DNA of 23,436 nt from an uncultured Campylobacter sp. Lineage in GTDB: Bacteria > Campylobacterota > Campylobacteria > Campylobacterales > Campylobacteraceae. The stretch covers positions 1-23,436 of the forward strand of contig NZ_CALKTT010000022.1 of assembly GCF_937997535.1 (NCBI RefSeq), written 5' to 3'. Position 1 is the stretch's first letter. The number at the start of each line of letters is the position of its first letter. This document shows, in pieces, positions 16,242-23,339 of the stretch. Below the pieces are notes generated by a model. That model was given only the letters and a program-made list of their open reading frames with translations. It ran no database searches and had not been told where the DNA came from. A program made the translations under genes and the position numbers.

Positions 16242-16308
16242 CTGCGTGGGCAGGGTGATAAATTTTGCCATAAAATTTTATGGCAAAATTATACGATCAG
16301 GCCCGCAG
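16242..16308. repeat. Nested inverted repeat with a perfect 30-base palindrome at its centre
   Basis: Bases 16261-16290 are a perfect palindrome: AATTTTGCCATAAAA followed by its exact reverse complement. G+C-rich outer arms CTGCGTGGGC (16242-16251) and GCCCGCAG (16301-16308) can pair around it with a small bulge. A separate small hairpin CCTGC-GTGG-GCAGG (16241-16254) overlaps the left arm. Symmetry of this length is more than a typical terminator and would allow cruciform extrusion or binding of a dimeric protein. No T run follows. Function unknown. Confidence 0.75.
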
Positions 16309-16510
16309 TATGTTTAATCTTAGCTGCGAATAAAGTCATTTAGGCTCTAAGACTTATGCTACTAGATAAGCTTAATGGGTATTTATAAAAACAACTTGCG
16401 CTGTAAAATACTTGCGACAATTTCGCGCAATGGCGCTTTTAGGAATTAAATTCTGCGACATTAAATCATAAAATTCTAAAAATTTCTAGCTATTCAAGTA
16501 GCGAAAACGT

Positions 16511-17197
16511 CTATTTTTTCGCTTCTTTCTGCGCGATCGGCGGGTCAAGCTGCATGATCTTATCGCCTAGGCGCTGAAAATTTGCAAGGCTTTTTAGATG
16601 GAAATACGCTAGCTCTAGATATCCGCGGCGCGCGAAATCCGCAAGCTTTTTATCGCTTAACTTCAAAAGCTTTTCGCGATCTACGACCGAAAAGCCGTTT
16701 AGCAGGGACGATTCCTTGCCGCTAGAGTTGATACCGAGCTCCTTGGCCTCTAAAATCCCCGCCTTTTGAAATTCCGCCGCGGCAACGCGCGTGCGCATAT
16801 CTAAATCGGCGTAATTTTTCATCACCTCTTTTAAATTTTCCAAAAACGGCGTCGGCTTGCCGTCTTTAAAAAGCGCCTCACCGTCGCCTTTGATCTGCTG
16901 TGCGTCTTTGTCGAAGCAGATCGCCGTCTGCTCGCCGATCTGGGCTAGGAAAAACGGATAATTCTGCACCGAAGAAGGCACCGTTCCTTTATAATCCTTA
17001 TCGATTAGAACGTTTTTGGTGCGCCCTAGCAGCGCCACCATTTTGGGTTCTTTTTCAATGGTAAATACGATAACGAGGTTGTCCGCGCAAAACGGGATCT
17101 CCGGCGCGATCACCGGTACGAAAGGCGCGGTGGGAAATGCGTCTGCGTGATATTTCAAATCCGCGTGTTTAACGCTATCTAATACGACTGGAGTCAT
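16511..17197 (-). CDS. SapC family protein
   Basis: A 228-residue protein with the SapC family pattern: an N-terminal part with MVALLGRTKNVLIDKDYKG, then YPFFLA, a middle GEALFKDGKPTPFL, SLLNGFSVVDREKL, and the C-terminal RRGYLELAYFHLKSL plus ANFQRL. No signal peptide is evident. The family takes its name from a Campylobacter fetus gene linked to the S-layer; most members have no proven activity. The window has no S-layer protein or type I secretion genes beside it, so that link is not supported here. The ATG at 17197 has AAGGA upstream. It is divergent from cysQ across 149 bases. The family call is good; the function is unknown. Confidence 0.8.
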   Translation of the reverse strand: MTPVVLDSVKHADLKYHADAFPTAPFVPVIAPEIPFCADNLVIVFTIEKEPKMVALLGRTKNVLIDKDYKGTVPSSVQNYPFFLAQIGEQTAICFDKDAQQIKGDGEALFKDGKPTPFLENLKEVMKNYADLDMRTRVAAAEFQKAGILEAKELGINSSGKESSLLNGFSVVDREKLLKLSDKKLADFARRGYLELAYFHLKSLANFQRLGDKIMQLDPPIAQKEAKK

Positions 17198-17222
17198 GTT
17201 GATCCTTTAAAAAATTTTAGTA

Positions 17223-17228
17223 ATTATA
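17223..17228 (-). promoter_or_regulatory. Candidate -10 element for the SapC-family gene
   Basis: Minus-strand TATAAT in TATATAATTAC, about 26-31 bases before the ATG at 17197. Confidence 0.5.
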
Positions 17229-17316
17229 TAAAAAAGAATATTAAAATTCTAAAGGGTTTTAAAATTTCAGCTGTTTTTACTTGTGTAAATTTAGACATTT
17301 GGAATTTTAAATTTGA

Positions 17317-17322
17317 TAGAAT
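17317..17322 (+). promoter_or_regulatory. Candidate -10 element for cysQ
   Basis: TAGAAT in the context GATAGAATC, 25 bases before the GTG start. Weaker than the other -10 candidates in the window. Confidence 0.35.
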
Positions 17323-17346
17323 CACCGTTAAATTTAAGGAGCGAAA

Positions 17347-18120
17347 GTGGGCTTGGATGAGCTTTTAGCGCTCGCGACGAACGCCGCAAAAAAGGCAAAC
17401 GCCGCGATAATGCAAAACTACGATAAATTCGACATTTTCATCAAAGCGGACAGATCGCCGCTTACGAATGCGGATCTCGCGGCAAATGATGTAATAATGA
17501 GCACCCTGGAGCCTAGCGGCATCGCGATCTGCTCGGAAGAATGCGTGCTGGATAGCAAGCAGCGCATGAGCGAGGAGAGATTTTGGCTCATAGATCCGCT
17601 GGACGGCACGAAGGAGTTTATCGCGCGCAACGGCGAGTTTTGCGTCTGCATCGCGCTGATCGAGCATGGGCGCCCGATTTTATCGGCGATCGGCGTGCCC
17701 GTAAGCGGCGACATATATAGCTCGAATGGCGGCGGAGTCTATAAAAACGGCGCGCTGCTCGCTCGCCCCGCTAGCGCGCCGCAAATCTTCATGCACGGCC
17801 GACATAGCAAATCCGAAAAATATCCGCAATTTGCGCAAAAATTTAAAATGCAGCTCGTACGCAAAGGCTCTGCAATAAAATTTTGCATCTTAGCCGAGGG
17901 GGGTGCGAGCGCGTATGCGAGATTTAGCAACTGCTCGCTTTGGGACATCGCCGCGGGAGATTTTTTGCTGCATCAAAGCGGCGGAGCGGTAGTGGATCTA
18001 AAGACGATGAAGGCGCCGCTTTATAACGGAAAAAGCCTGATAAATAACCACTATTTGGCGGTCGGCGCGAATGCGATGAAAAATTTATCTGAAATGTTAG
18101 AATTCGCAAAGAACTTTTAA
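17347..18120 (+). CDS. cysQ: 3'(2'),5'-bisphosphate nucleotidase CysQ
   Basis: CysQ removes the 3' phosphate from 3'-phosphoadenosine 5'-phosphate and so clears an inhibitory by-product of sulfate or sulfotransferase metabolism. The product has 257 residues. The lithium-sensitive phosphatase motifs are present: acidic pair in CSEECV (E64, E65), LIDPLDGTKEF (81-91) with metal ligands D83 and D86, and SLWDIAAGDFLL near 197-208. The DGTKEF form is characteristic of CysQ within the inositol monophosphatase superfamily. The GTG at 17347 is chosen because AAGGAG stands just before it. The neighbour on the left is divergent and unrelated. Activity on inositol phosphates cannot be excluded. Confidence 0.9.
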   Translation: MGLDELLALATNAAKKANAAIMQNYDKFDIFIKADRSPLTNADLAANDVIMSTLEPSGIAICSEECVLDSKQRMSEERFWLIDPLDGTKEFIARNGEFCVCIALIEHGRPILSAIGVPVSGDIYSSNGGGVYKNGALLARPASAPQIFMHGRHSKSEKYPQFAQKFKMQLVRKGSAIKFCILAEGGASAYARFSNCSLWDIAAGDFLLHQSGGAVVDLKTMKAPLYNGKSLINNHYLAVGANAMKNLSEMLEFAKNF

Positions 18121-18142
18121 GCTAAATTTATAGTAAACGTCT

Positions 18143-18148
18143 TATAAT
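18143..18148 (+). promoter_or_regulatory. Candidate -10 element for the pilin-like gene
   Basis: TATAAT in CTTATAATATAAG, 36 bases before the ATG; AAAGGAT ribosome site at 18171-18177. Confidence 0.5.
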
Positions 18149-18183
18149 ATAAGTCCAAAAATTTTTTATCAAAGGATAAAAAC

Positions 18184-18576
18184 ATGAAGGGCTTTACTAT
18201 GATCGAATTAATTTTCGTGATCGTGATTTTAGGTGTTTTGGCGGCAATTGCCATTCCAAAACTAGCAGCTACGCGTGATGATGCGGAAGTCGTTAGAGCA
18301 GCGCAGAACGTATCTACATCACTGACTGATCTAATGGCTTATTATACTTCGCAAGGCGAGTATGATAATAGCACGACAGGTTTTAATAACATGACGAATG
18401 TTAAAAATCCTATTACCGCAAAGAATAAGGTTTGTGCTACATACACTGTCGATAGCAAAAATAAGGTTACTCTTAAAAAGAGTACAGATGGCCTATGTGC
18501 TCACGTATGGGAGATGCCGGGGTTAAAGAATATAAATGCTGTCTATTCATCCGACGCTTTATTGATTATTCAATAG
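18184..18576 (+). CDS. Type IV pilin-like / pseudopilin protein
   Basis: A 130-residue protein with a class III (prepilin) signal: a very short leader MKG, then FTMIELIFVIVILGVL and AAIAIPKL, with the conserved glutamate at +5 of the mature chain. Prepilin peptidase would cut after G3 and methylate F4. The first 25 residues are the membrane and assembly helix. The globular part is small and has two cysteines, C84 and C105, placed like the disulfide loop of many pilins. It is a single gene, with no secretion ATPase or prepilin peptidase beside it. Campylobacter uses such proteins in type II-like DNA uptake and secretion machines, but which one cannot be told. It has its own promoter and a strong terminator. 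Confidence 0.85.
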   Translation: MKGFTMIELIFVIVILGVLAAIAIPKLAATRDDAEVVRAAQNVSTSLTDLMAYYTSQGEYDNSTTGFNNMTNVKNPITAKNKVCATYTVDSKNKVTLKKSTDGLCAHVWEMPGLKNINAVYSSDALLIIQ

Positions 18577-18585
18577 AGCTTCTTT

Positions 18586-18614
18586 GGCGCAGGGACTATC
18601 TCTGCGCCTTTTTA
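18586..18614 (+). terminator. Rho-independent terminator of the pilin-like gene
   Basis: A perfect seven-base G+C-rich stem GGCGCAG (18586-18592) and CTGCGCC (18602-18608), followed by TTTTTATTTAT. It starts ten bases after the pilin stop. The last codons and stop of the converging DsbB-like gene lie within it. Confidence 0.9.
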
Positions 18615-19207
18615 TTTATAAATCCAAGAAAAATTCCAATCATCCAAACAATTGCGAAAAATATAAAGATAAAGCTCCAAAATTGCGCCAGATCCACGCT
18701 TTTACTTGCTGGAAACAGATACCAGCCTCCGCTATAAAGCGCCGTTAGCTTAGCTTGCAGCCCCTCTAGCGTTACATCAGTTGGTACTGCCGGTATGTCG
18801 AATGCGCAGCTGTTAAATGTCTTAAAAATTGGCACTATGCTTAGATCAAAATTTAAAAATCTCACCGCTCCACCACAGCCGCTCATCCCGCTCATATCTC
18901 CGCTCCCTCGCAGTACCGTGTGAATTTTAGCTAAATTTAGCGATGAGACAAATCCTAACGCCGCGCCGTAAAACCATACCGCATATCCGCAAACCGCGCC
19001 GTAAACGCTCTTGCCGCAAACTGCTAAAATCACCGCTCCTAGCGCTATGGCGCAAAGTGCGAATCTCACGTGAATGCTAAAGCTTTCCGGATAGATAAAA
19101 AGGAATTTTTGCAAGAAAAAATATGAAAATGCTAGCCAAAAAAGCGCCCAAATAGCGCAAAAGGCGAGAAATCTTTTAGAGTATCTGTTTTGAAATTTTA
19201 AAATCAT
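18596..19207 (-). CDS. DsbB/DsbI-like membrane protein lacking the CXXC motif
   Basis: A 203-residue inner-membrane protein with about four to five hydrophobic segments (13-35, 48-65, 70-90, 173-196). Its C-terminal half has the epsilonproteobacterial DsbB/DsbI pattern as I know it: NLAKIHTVL, a loop with C111 and C134 (SGCGG and SCAFDIP), VPTDVTLEGLQ, GGWYLFPASK and LAQF. DsbB reoxidises DsbA and hands electrons to quinone, using a CXXC before the second membrane segment followed by I-Y-x-R. Here that place reads P40-E-S-F-S44-I-H-V-R48, so both cysteines are absent. The conserved arginine and second cysteine pair remain. The ATG at 19207 has AAGGA upstream. It converges on the pilin-like gene, which has two cysteines. 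The family call is by motif and moderately sure; canonical activity is unlikely. Confidence 0.62.
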   Translation of the reverse strand: MILKFQNRYSKRFLAFCAIWALFWLAFSYFFLQKFLFIYPESFSIHVRFALCAIALGAVILAVCGKSVYGAVCGYAVWFYGAALGFVSSLNLAKIHTVLRGSGDMSGMSGCGGAVRFLNFDLSIVPIFKTFNSCAFDIPAVPTDVTLEGLQAKLTALYSGGWYLFPASKSVDLAQFWSFIFIFFAIVWMIGIFLGFINKKAQR

Positions 19208-19248
19208 AAAAATCCTTTCCGCGCATAATTTTATAATAAATTGCAGAT

Positions 19249-19283
19249 ATTTTTGCTAAAATCCCAGCTTTCATAGCAAAAAT
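19249..19283. promoter_or_regulatory. Inverted repeat over the dctQ promoter
   Basis: ATTTTTGCTA (19249-19258) and TAGCAAAAAT (19274-19283) are perfect ten-base arms with a 15-base spacer. A -10-like TAAAAT (19257-19262) overlaps the left arm and the right arm ends 20 bases before the TTG start. The layout suits a repressor or activator site that controls the TRAP transporter genes. Confidence 0.5.
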
Positions 19284-19303
19284 TTCAAGCAAAGGGTAAA
19301 ATT

Positions 19304-19873
19304 TTGAAGGGTTTTTTACGCAGATTAGAAAGAGCTTTTGATGCGTTCGCAAATATCTTAGGCGTATTGAGTATCGTATTTTTGGCGCTTTTAGTTATAG
19401 TCGTTTTTTACAATGTTGTGGCGCGTTATCTTTTTCCTGCCGCAAATTCCGTCGCTATGCAAGAACTTACGTGGTGGCTATATTCGGCGATGTTTTTATT
19501 CGGTGTGACCTACGCACTCAAAGAAAACGCCCACGTTCGCGTGGATATTTTTTACGAAAAATTTAGCCCCACTGCAAAAGCACTCATAAATATCTTAGGC
19601 ACGATATTTTTCATTTTGCCTTTCGTGGCGCTCGTGGCGTTTTTTTCGATCGATTATGTGAGCGAGGCTTATACGAGCCATGAGGCCAGCGCCAATCCCG
19701 GCGGCATGCAGCATCTTTGGATCATCAAGTCCGCAATCACGCTTAGCTACGCGTTTTTATTTATCTACGCATTTGGATTTTTGATTAAAAATATTAACGC
19801 CCTGCTTGATGTTAGGGAAAACAAGGGCTCGGAATTTCTTAGTGGGAATTCTTCGGGCGCGCAGAGTGTGTGA
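19304..19873 (+). CDS. dctQ: TRAP transporter small permease subunit (DctQ/FcbT2 type)
   Basis: The small membrane subunit of a sodium-driven TRAP transporter; with DctM it forms the permease. The product has 189 residues and four membrane helices (about 19-40, 58-72, 96-120, 148-165). The family signature is clear: FYNVVARYLF, MQELTWWLYSAMFLFGV, then ENAHVRVDIFYEKFSP. The stretch ANPGGMQHLWIIKSAI resembles the FcbT2 subfamily (mannitol/chloroaromatic or 2-oxo acid group). The start is TTG at 19304, supported by AAAGGG and alignment with the family; no ATG is better placed. dctM follows with a possible small ORF between them. No DctP binding protein is present in the window. Confidence 0.88.
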   Translation: MKGFLRRLERAFDAFANILGVLSIVFLALLVIVVFYNVVARYLFPAANSVAMQELTWWLYSAMFLFGVTYALKENAHVRVDIFYEKFSPTAKALINILGTIFFILPFVALVAFFSIDYVSEAYTSHEASANPGGMQHLWIIKSAITLSYAFLFIYAFGFLIKNINALLDVRENKGSEFLSGNSSGAQSV

Positions 19874-19880
19874 GGGCAAA

Positions 19881-19970
19881 ATGAGCTTAAATTTAAAATT
19901 CTATAAATTTTACGCTTTTCGCGCTTGGGCGGAATTTTGCCACGGCGAGATAAAAGGTGGCGAGCTATGA
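19881..19970 (+). CDS. Possible 29-residue ORF linking dctQ to dctM
   Basis: The ATG at 19881 has GAGGG four to five bases upstream, formed where dctQ ends. The frame reads MSLNLKFYKFYAFRAW and nine to thirteen more residues to a TGA at 19968-19970, which overlaps the dctM ATG as ATGA. It fills the 93-base gap between the two permease genes exactly. It could keep ribosomes moving so that dctM is translationally coupled. The product itself is not recognised and may have no function. Confidence 0.4.
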   Translation: MSLNLKFYKFYAFRAWAEFCHGEIKGGEL

Positions 19971-21328
19971 TAGGCATAGTGATGTTTGCGGCAGCGCTTT
20001 TTATGCTGCTACTCGGTTTTCCCGTTGCGTTTACGTTCGGCGCCGTGGCTGTGATTTTCGGCTTTATCTACGGACTTAGTGAGGCGTGGGATTACGCGCA
20101 GGGCTTTGAAATTTTAACTGAAGCTTTCGAGGATATGAGCAGGCAGTTTTTTTCACTGATGCCTAATAGAATTTACTCGATTATGGAAAATCAGCTGCTA
20201 ATTTCGGTGCCGCTTTTTATTTTGATGGGTATGATTTTGCAAAAGACTCGCCTTGCGGAGCGTTTATTAGAGTCGATGGCATTTTTATTCGGCGGCGTAC
20301 GAGGTGGCGTGGCGATCAGCACCGTTTTGGTGGGCGCGCTACTTGCGGCTACGACGGGCATCGTGGGTGCGACTGTCATCGCTATGGGCGTCATCAGCCT
20401 GCCCGTGATGATGAAATACGGCTATGATAAGCCACTGGCTACCGGCACCATCGCTGCTGCGGGCACGCTTGGGCAGATTATTCCGCCTTCTATCGTGCTG
20501 ATTATTTTAGGCGATATACTTTCGGTCTCTGTGGGCGATCTTTTTTCTGCAGCAGTTATTCCGGGGCTCGTGCTAGTGGGTTTTTACGTGATTTATATTG
20601 CGATTATTTCATATATTTGCAAAGATTATGCGCCGCCTGTTCCGCCGCTAGAGGGACTTAGCAAATCAAAGCAAATTTTTATCGCGCTTAAAAACGTCGT
20701 GCCGGTGCTCGTGCTGATTTCGCTCGTTTTGGGATCTATTTTTGCGGGCATCGCTACGCCTACGGAGAGCTCGTCGGTAGGCTGCTTGGGTGCGATAGCG
20801 CTAGCTGTTTTATACCGCACGTTTTCGTTTAGGCTGATCTATGACGCGCTAAAAAATACCGCTAAAATTTCAGGTATGGTTTTTATGATTTTGATGGGCG
20901 CCACGGCATTTTCGATGATTTTTTCTTACACGGGCGGAGATGAGGTCGTAAAAAATTTTATGGAGAATCTGCCCGGTCAGGCATGGGGATTTATCGCTCT
21001 TACGATGATAGTTATCATAGTGCTTGGATTTTTTCTCGATTATGTCGAAATTTCATATATCATTTTGCCGATACTTTTGCCGATAGTAGAGTCTTTGCAT
21101 ATCAATCCCGTGTGGTTTGCGATCTTAATCGCTGTAAATTTACAAACATCGTTTATGACGCCGCCATTTGGATTTTCGATATTTTTCTTAAAGGGCGTGA
21201 CGCCGCCGCAAATCCATACCACGGATATTTACAAGGGCGTACTGCCTTTTATTTTATTGCAAATTCTAGTGCTATTAACGCTCGCAATCTTTCCGGGGGT
21301 TTTTGGTTTAAAAGCTTTTTTAGGCTAG
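19967..21328 (+). CDS. dctM: TRAP transporter large permease subunit (DctM/FcbT3 type)
   Basis: The large, 453-residue permease subunit that carries the sodium and substrate path. I start at the ATG at 19967 (MIGIVMFAAALF), which has AGGTGG upstream; an upstream in-frame start at 19925 would add 14 charged residues ahead of the first helix. Roughly a dozen hydrophobic helices are visible. Signature stretches are GIVGATVIAMGVISLPVMMK (20 residues), GTLGQIIPPSIVLIILGD and FMTPPFGFSIFFLKGV. These match the FcbT3 branch, whose studied relatives take 2-oxo acids or lactate with a TakP-like binding protein. Substrate is inference. pycB follows after 41 bases. Confidence 0.92.
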   Translation: MIGIVMFAAALFMLLLGFPVAFTFGAVAVIFGFIYGLSEAWDYAQGFEILTEAFEDMSRQFFSLMPNRIYSIMENQLLISVPLFILMGMILQKTRLAERLLESMAFLFGGVRGGVAISTVLVGALLAATTGIVGATVIAMGVISLPVMMKYGYDKPLATGTIAAAGTLGQIIPPSIVLIILGDILSVSVGDLFSAAVIPGLVLVGFYVIYIAIISYICKDYAPPVPPLEGLSKSKQIFIALKNVVPVLVLISLVLGSIFAGIATPTESSSVGCLGAIALAVLYRTFSFRLIYDALKNTAKISGMVFMILMGATAFSMIFSYTGGDEVVKNFMENLPGQAWGFIALTMIVIIVLGFFLDYVEISYIILPILLPIVESLHINPVWFAILIAVNLQTSFMTPPFGFSIFFLKGVTPPQIHTTDIYKGVLPFILLQILVLLTLAIFPGVFGLKAFLG

Positions 21329-21369
21329 AAATATTAAAATTCACGCTAAATTTAACCTAGGAGCTAAAA

Positions 21370-23208
21370 ATGGCTAAAAAGCTTATCGATGTTATGGATA
21401 CGACCTTTCGCGACGGATTTCAGTCAGTTTTTGGTGCGCGCGTGGCGATGGAGGACTTCCTGCCCGCCGTTAGCGCGGCGAAGGACGCGGGCATCACGCA
21501 CTTTGAGTTCGGCGGCGGTGCGCGGTTTCAGAGCCTGTATTTTTACCTAAACGAAGACGCGTTTGAGATGATGGATAAATTTAGAAGCATCGTGGGCGAG
21601 GGGGCGAACCTGCAGACCCTTAGCCGCGGCGTAAATACCGTCACGCTCGATACCGGCAGTCGCGAGATCATTGATCTGCACGCCAAGCTTTTTGCCAAGC
21701 ACGGCACGACGACGATTAGAAATTTCGATGCGCTAAACGACGTGGAAAATTTAAAATTTAGCGGCGAGTGCATACATCGCCACGGTCTTAAACACGAAGT
21801 TGTGGTTACGATGATGGATCTGCCACCGGGATGCAGCGGCGCGCACGATGCGGCATTTTACGAGAGAATTCTGCGTCAAATTTTAGACGCGCAGATCCCG
21901 TTTGACAGCGTCTGCTTCAAAGACGCAAGCGGTACCAGTAGCCCGCAGAAGGTCTATGAGACGATCAAGCGCGCGCGTAAAATTTTAGGCGACGGGGTGC
22001 ATATCCGTCTGCACACGCACGAGACGGCGGGAGTTAGCGTCGCATGTTACCAGGCTGCGCTCGTTGCGGGCGTAGACGGCATCGACCTTGCCGCGCATCC
22101 CGTAAGCGGCGGCACTAGCCAGCCGGACATCCTCACGCTGCTGCACGCGACGAAGGGGCAAAATTTTGACCTGGGGCTAGATGCAGAGAAAATTTTAAAA
22201 TACGAAGAGATTTTGGGCGAGTGCTTGAAGGATTACTTCATGCCGCCAGAGGCTACGCAGGTAAGCCCGCTCATTCCGTTTTCGCCTATGCCGGGAGGCG
22301 CGCTTACTGCAAACACTCAGATGATGCGCGATAATAAAATTTTAGACAAATTCCCGGCCGTCATCAAGGCTATGCGCGAGGTCGTCGAAAAGGGCGGTTT
22401 CGGCACGAGCGTAACGCCGGTTAGCCAGTTTTATTTCCAGCAGGCGTTTAACAATGTAATGTTCGGCCCGTGGAAAAAGATCGCCGAAGGCTACGGCAAG
22501 ATGGTGTTAGGCTATTTCGGCAAAACGCCCGTTAAGCCGGATGAAGGCGTGATTAAGATGGCGGCGGAGCAGCTGGGACTACAGCCTACGACCAAACACG
22601 CCGTAGATATCGCTGATGCCGACGAGAGCAAGAGCGTCGCGTATGCGCAGAAGATTCTACGCGAGCAGGGCATCGAGCCTAGCGAGGAGAACATATTCAT
22701 AGCGCTTGCGTGCAAAGAAAAGGGCATCGCGTTTTTAAAAGGCGAGGGCAAGGTGATGAGTCGTAAAAAAGAGGACGTAGCGCCCGCTGCAAGCCATCAA
22801 AACGGTAATTCTAAAAACGGCAAATTTGACGTTAAGATTAACGGCAAAATTTACAGCGTAGAATTCGCCGGGCAAAACGTGCTCGTAAACGGCGATCGAT
22901 ACGACGTTAGCTTCGATACCTCAGCGCCCGCAAAGCCGCAGTCGCAACGCTCCGCCGGCGAGCAGCCCACTGCTAACGCGCGAGGTGGTACGGACGATAA
23001 CGATATAAAAGCGACGCTTCCTAGTAACGTATTTAAAATTTTAATAAAGGAAGGCGACGCTGTTAAGGCGGGACAGAATGTCATCGTGCTTGAAGCGATG
23101 AAGATGGAGATAAATATCGAAAGTCCGCGTGATGGCATAATCGATAAAATTTTGATCGCTCAAGGCGATACGGTCGATGCCGATCAAGTGCTTGCGATTT
23201 TAAGATAA
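21370..23208 (+). CDS. pycB: Biotin-dependent pyruvate carboxylase subunit B / oxaloacetate decarboxylase alpha-type protein
   Basis: A 612-residue cytosolic carboxyltransferase with a biotin carrier domain. With a separate biotin carboxylase (PycA) it would make oxaloacetate from pyruvate. The TIM-barrel domain shows MDTTFRDGFQS (9-19) with metal ligand D10, FKDASG (183-188) with the probable carboxylated lysine K184, and HTHETAG (215-221) with H215 and H217. A conserved helical domain follows (SPMPGGALTANTQMMRDN; FGPWKKIAEGYGKMVLGYFG, 20 residues). The C-terminal biotinyl domain has EAMKMEI with the biotin lysine at K578. No membrane beta or gamma decarboxylase subunit is seen, which favours the anaplerotic role. 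AGGAG precedes the ATG. pckA follows, the order I recall in C. jejuni. Confidence 0.88.
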   Translation: MAKKLIDVMDTTFRDGFQSVFGARVAMEDFLPAVSAAKDAGITHFEFGGGARFQSLYFYLNEDAFEMMDKFRSIVGEGANLQTLSRGVNTVTLDTGSREIIDLHAKLFAKHGTTTIRNFDALNDVENLKFSGECIHRHGLKHEVVVTMMDLPPGCSGAHDAAFYERILRQILDAQIPFDSVCFKDASGTSSPQKVYETIKRARKILGDGVHIRLHTHETAGVSVACYQAALVAGVDGIDLAAHPVSGGTSQPDILTLLHATKGQNFDLGLDAEKILKYEEILGECLKDYFMPPEATQVSPLIPFSPMPGGALTANTQMMRDNKILDKFPAVIKAMREVVEKGGFGTSVTPVSQFYFQQAFNNVMFGPWKKIAEGYGKMVLGYFGKTPVKPDEGVIKMAAEQLGLQPTTKHAVDIADADESKSVAYAQKILREQGIEPSEENIFIALACKEKGIAFLKGEGKVMSRKKEDVAPAASHQNGNSKNGKFDVKINGKIYSVEFAGQNVLVNGDRYDVSFDTSAPAKPQSQRSAGEQPTANARGGTDDNDIKATLPSNVFKILIKEGDAVKAGQNVIVLEAMKMEINIESPRDGIIDKILIAQGDTVDADQVLAILR

Positions 23209-23213
23209 GCTCT

Positions 23214-23243
23214 AAATTTAGGCGGGCGCTTCCGCCTAAATTT
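23214..23243 (+). terminator. Stem-loop between pycB and pckA
   Basis: Perfect 12-base arms AAATTTAGGCGG (23214-23225) and CCGCCTAAATTT (23232-23243) with a six-base loop, five bases after the pycB stop. The T run is only three bases, so termination may be partial. Confidence 0.7.
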
Positions 23244-23291
23244 CATGGCGACCATCCTCGGTGCTTAAGCGAGCTCACCTAAATTTTAAGC

Positions 23292-23297
23292 TATAAT
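23292..23297 (+). promoter_or_regulatory. Candidate -10 element for pckA
   Basis: TATAAT in AGCTATAATAGCG, 42 bases before the ATG; the ribosome site AAAAAGGAT lies at 23326-23334. pckA can thus be transcribed apart from pycB. Confidence 0.6.
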
Positions 23298-23339
23298 AGC
23301 GCAATCTTTTATCAAAATTTAATTTAAAAAGGATGCAAA

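Larger units (their letters stand above)
15900..16510. other. 611-base gene-free AT-rich stretch with clustered inverted repeats
   Basis: No protein gene or recognisable structural RNA is seen on either strand. The middle part (16066-16308) carries at least four inverted repeats, described separately, and three direct copies of AATTTTATG (16198, 16224, 16274). A minus-strand TATAAT lies at 16293-16288, beside the largest palindrome, so a small RNA is possible. The right part (16309-16510) is unremarkable. Confidence 0.6.

Noticed and set aside
20983..21360. Plus-strand open frame of 125 codons overlapping the end of dctM
   Set aside because: It lies in another frame within dctM, which has clear membrane-protein coding; no ribosome site of its own.
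21370..23208. Sodium-pumping oxaloacetate decarboxylase complex
   Set aside because: The alpha-type protein could belong to it, but no beta or gamma membrane subunit is in the window and the next gene is pckA.
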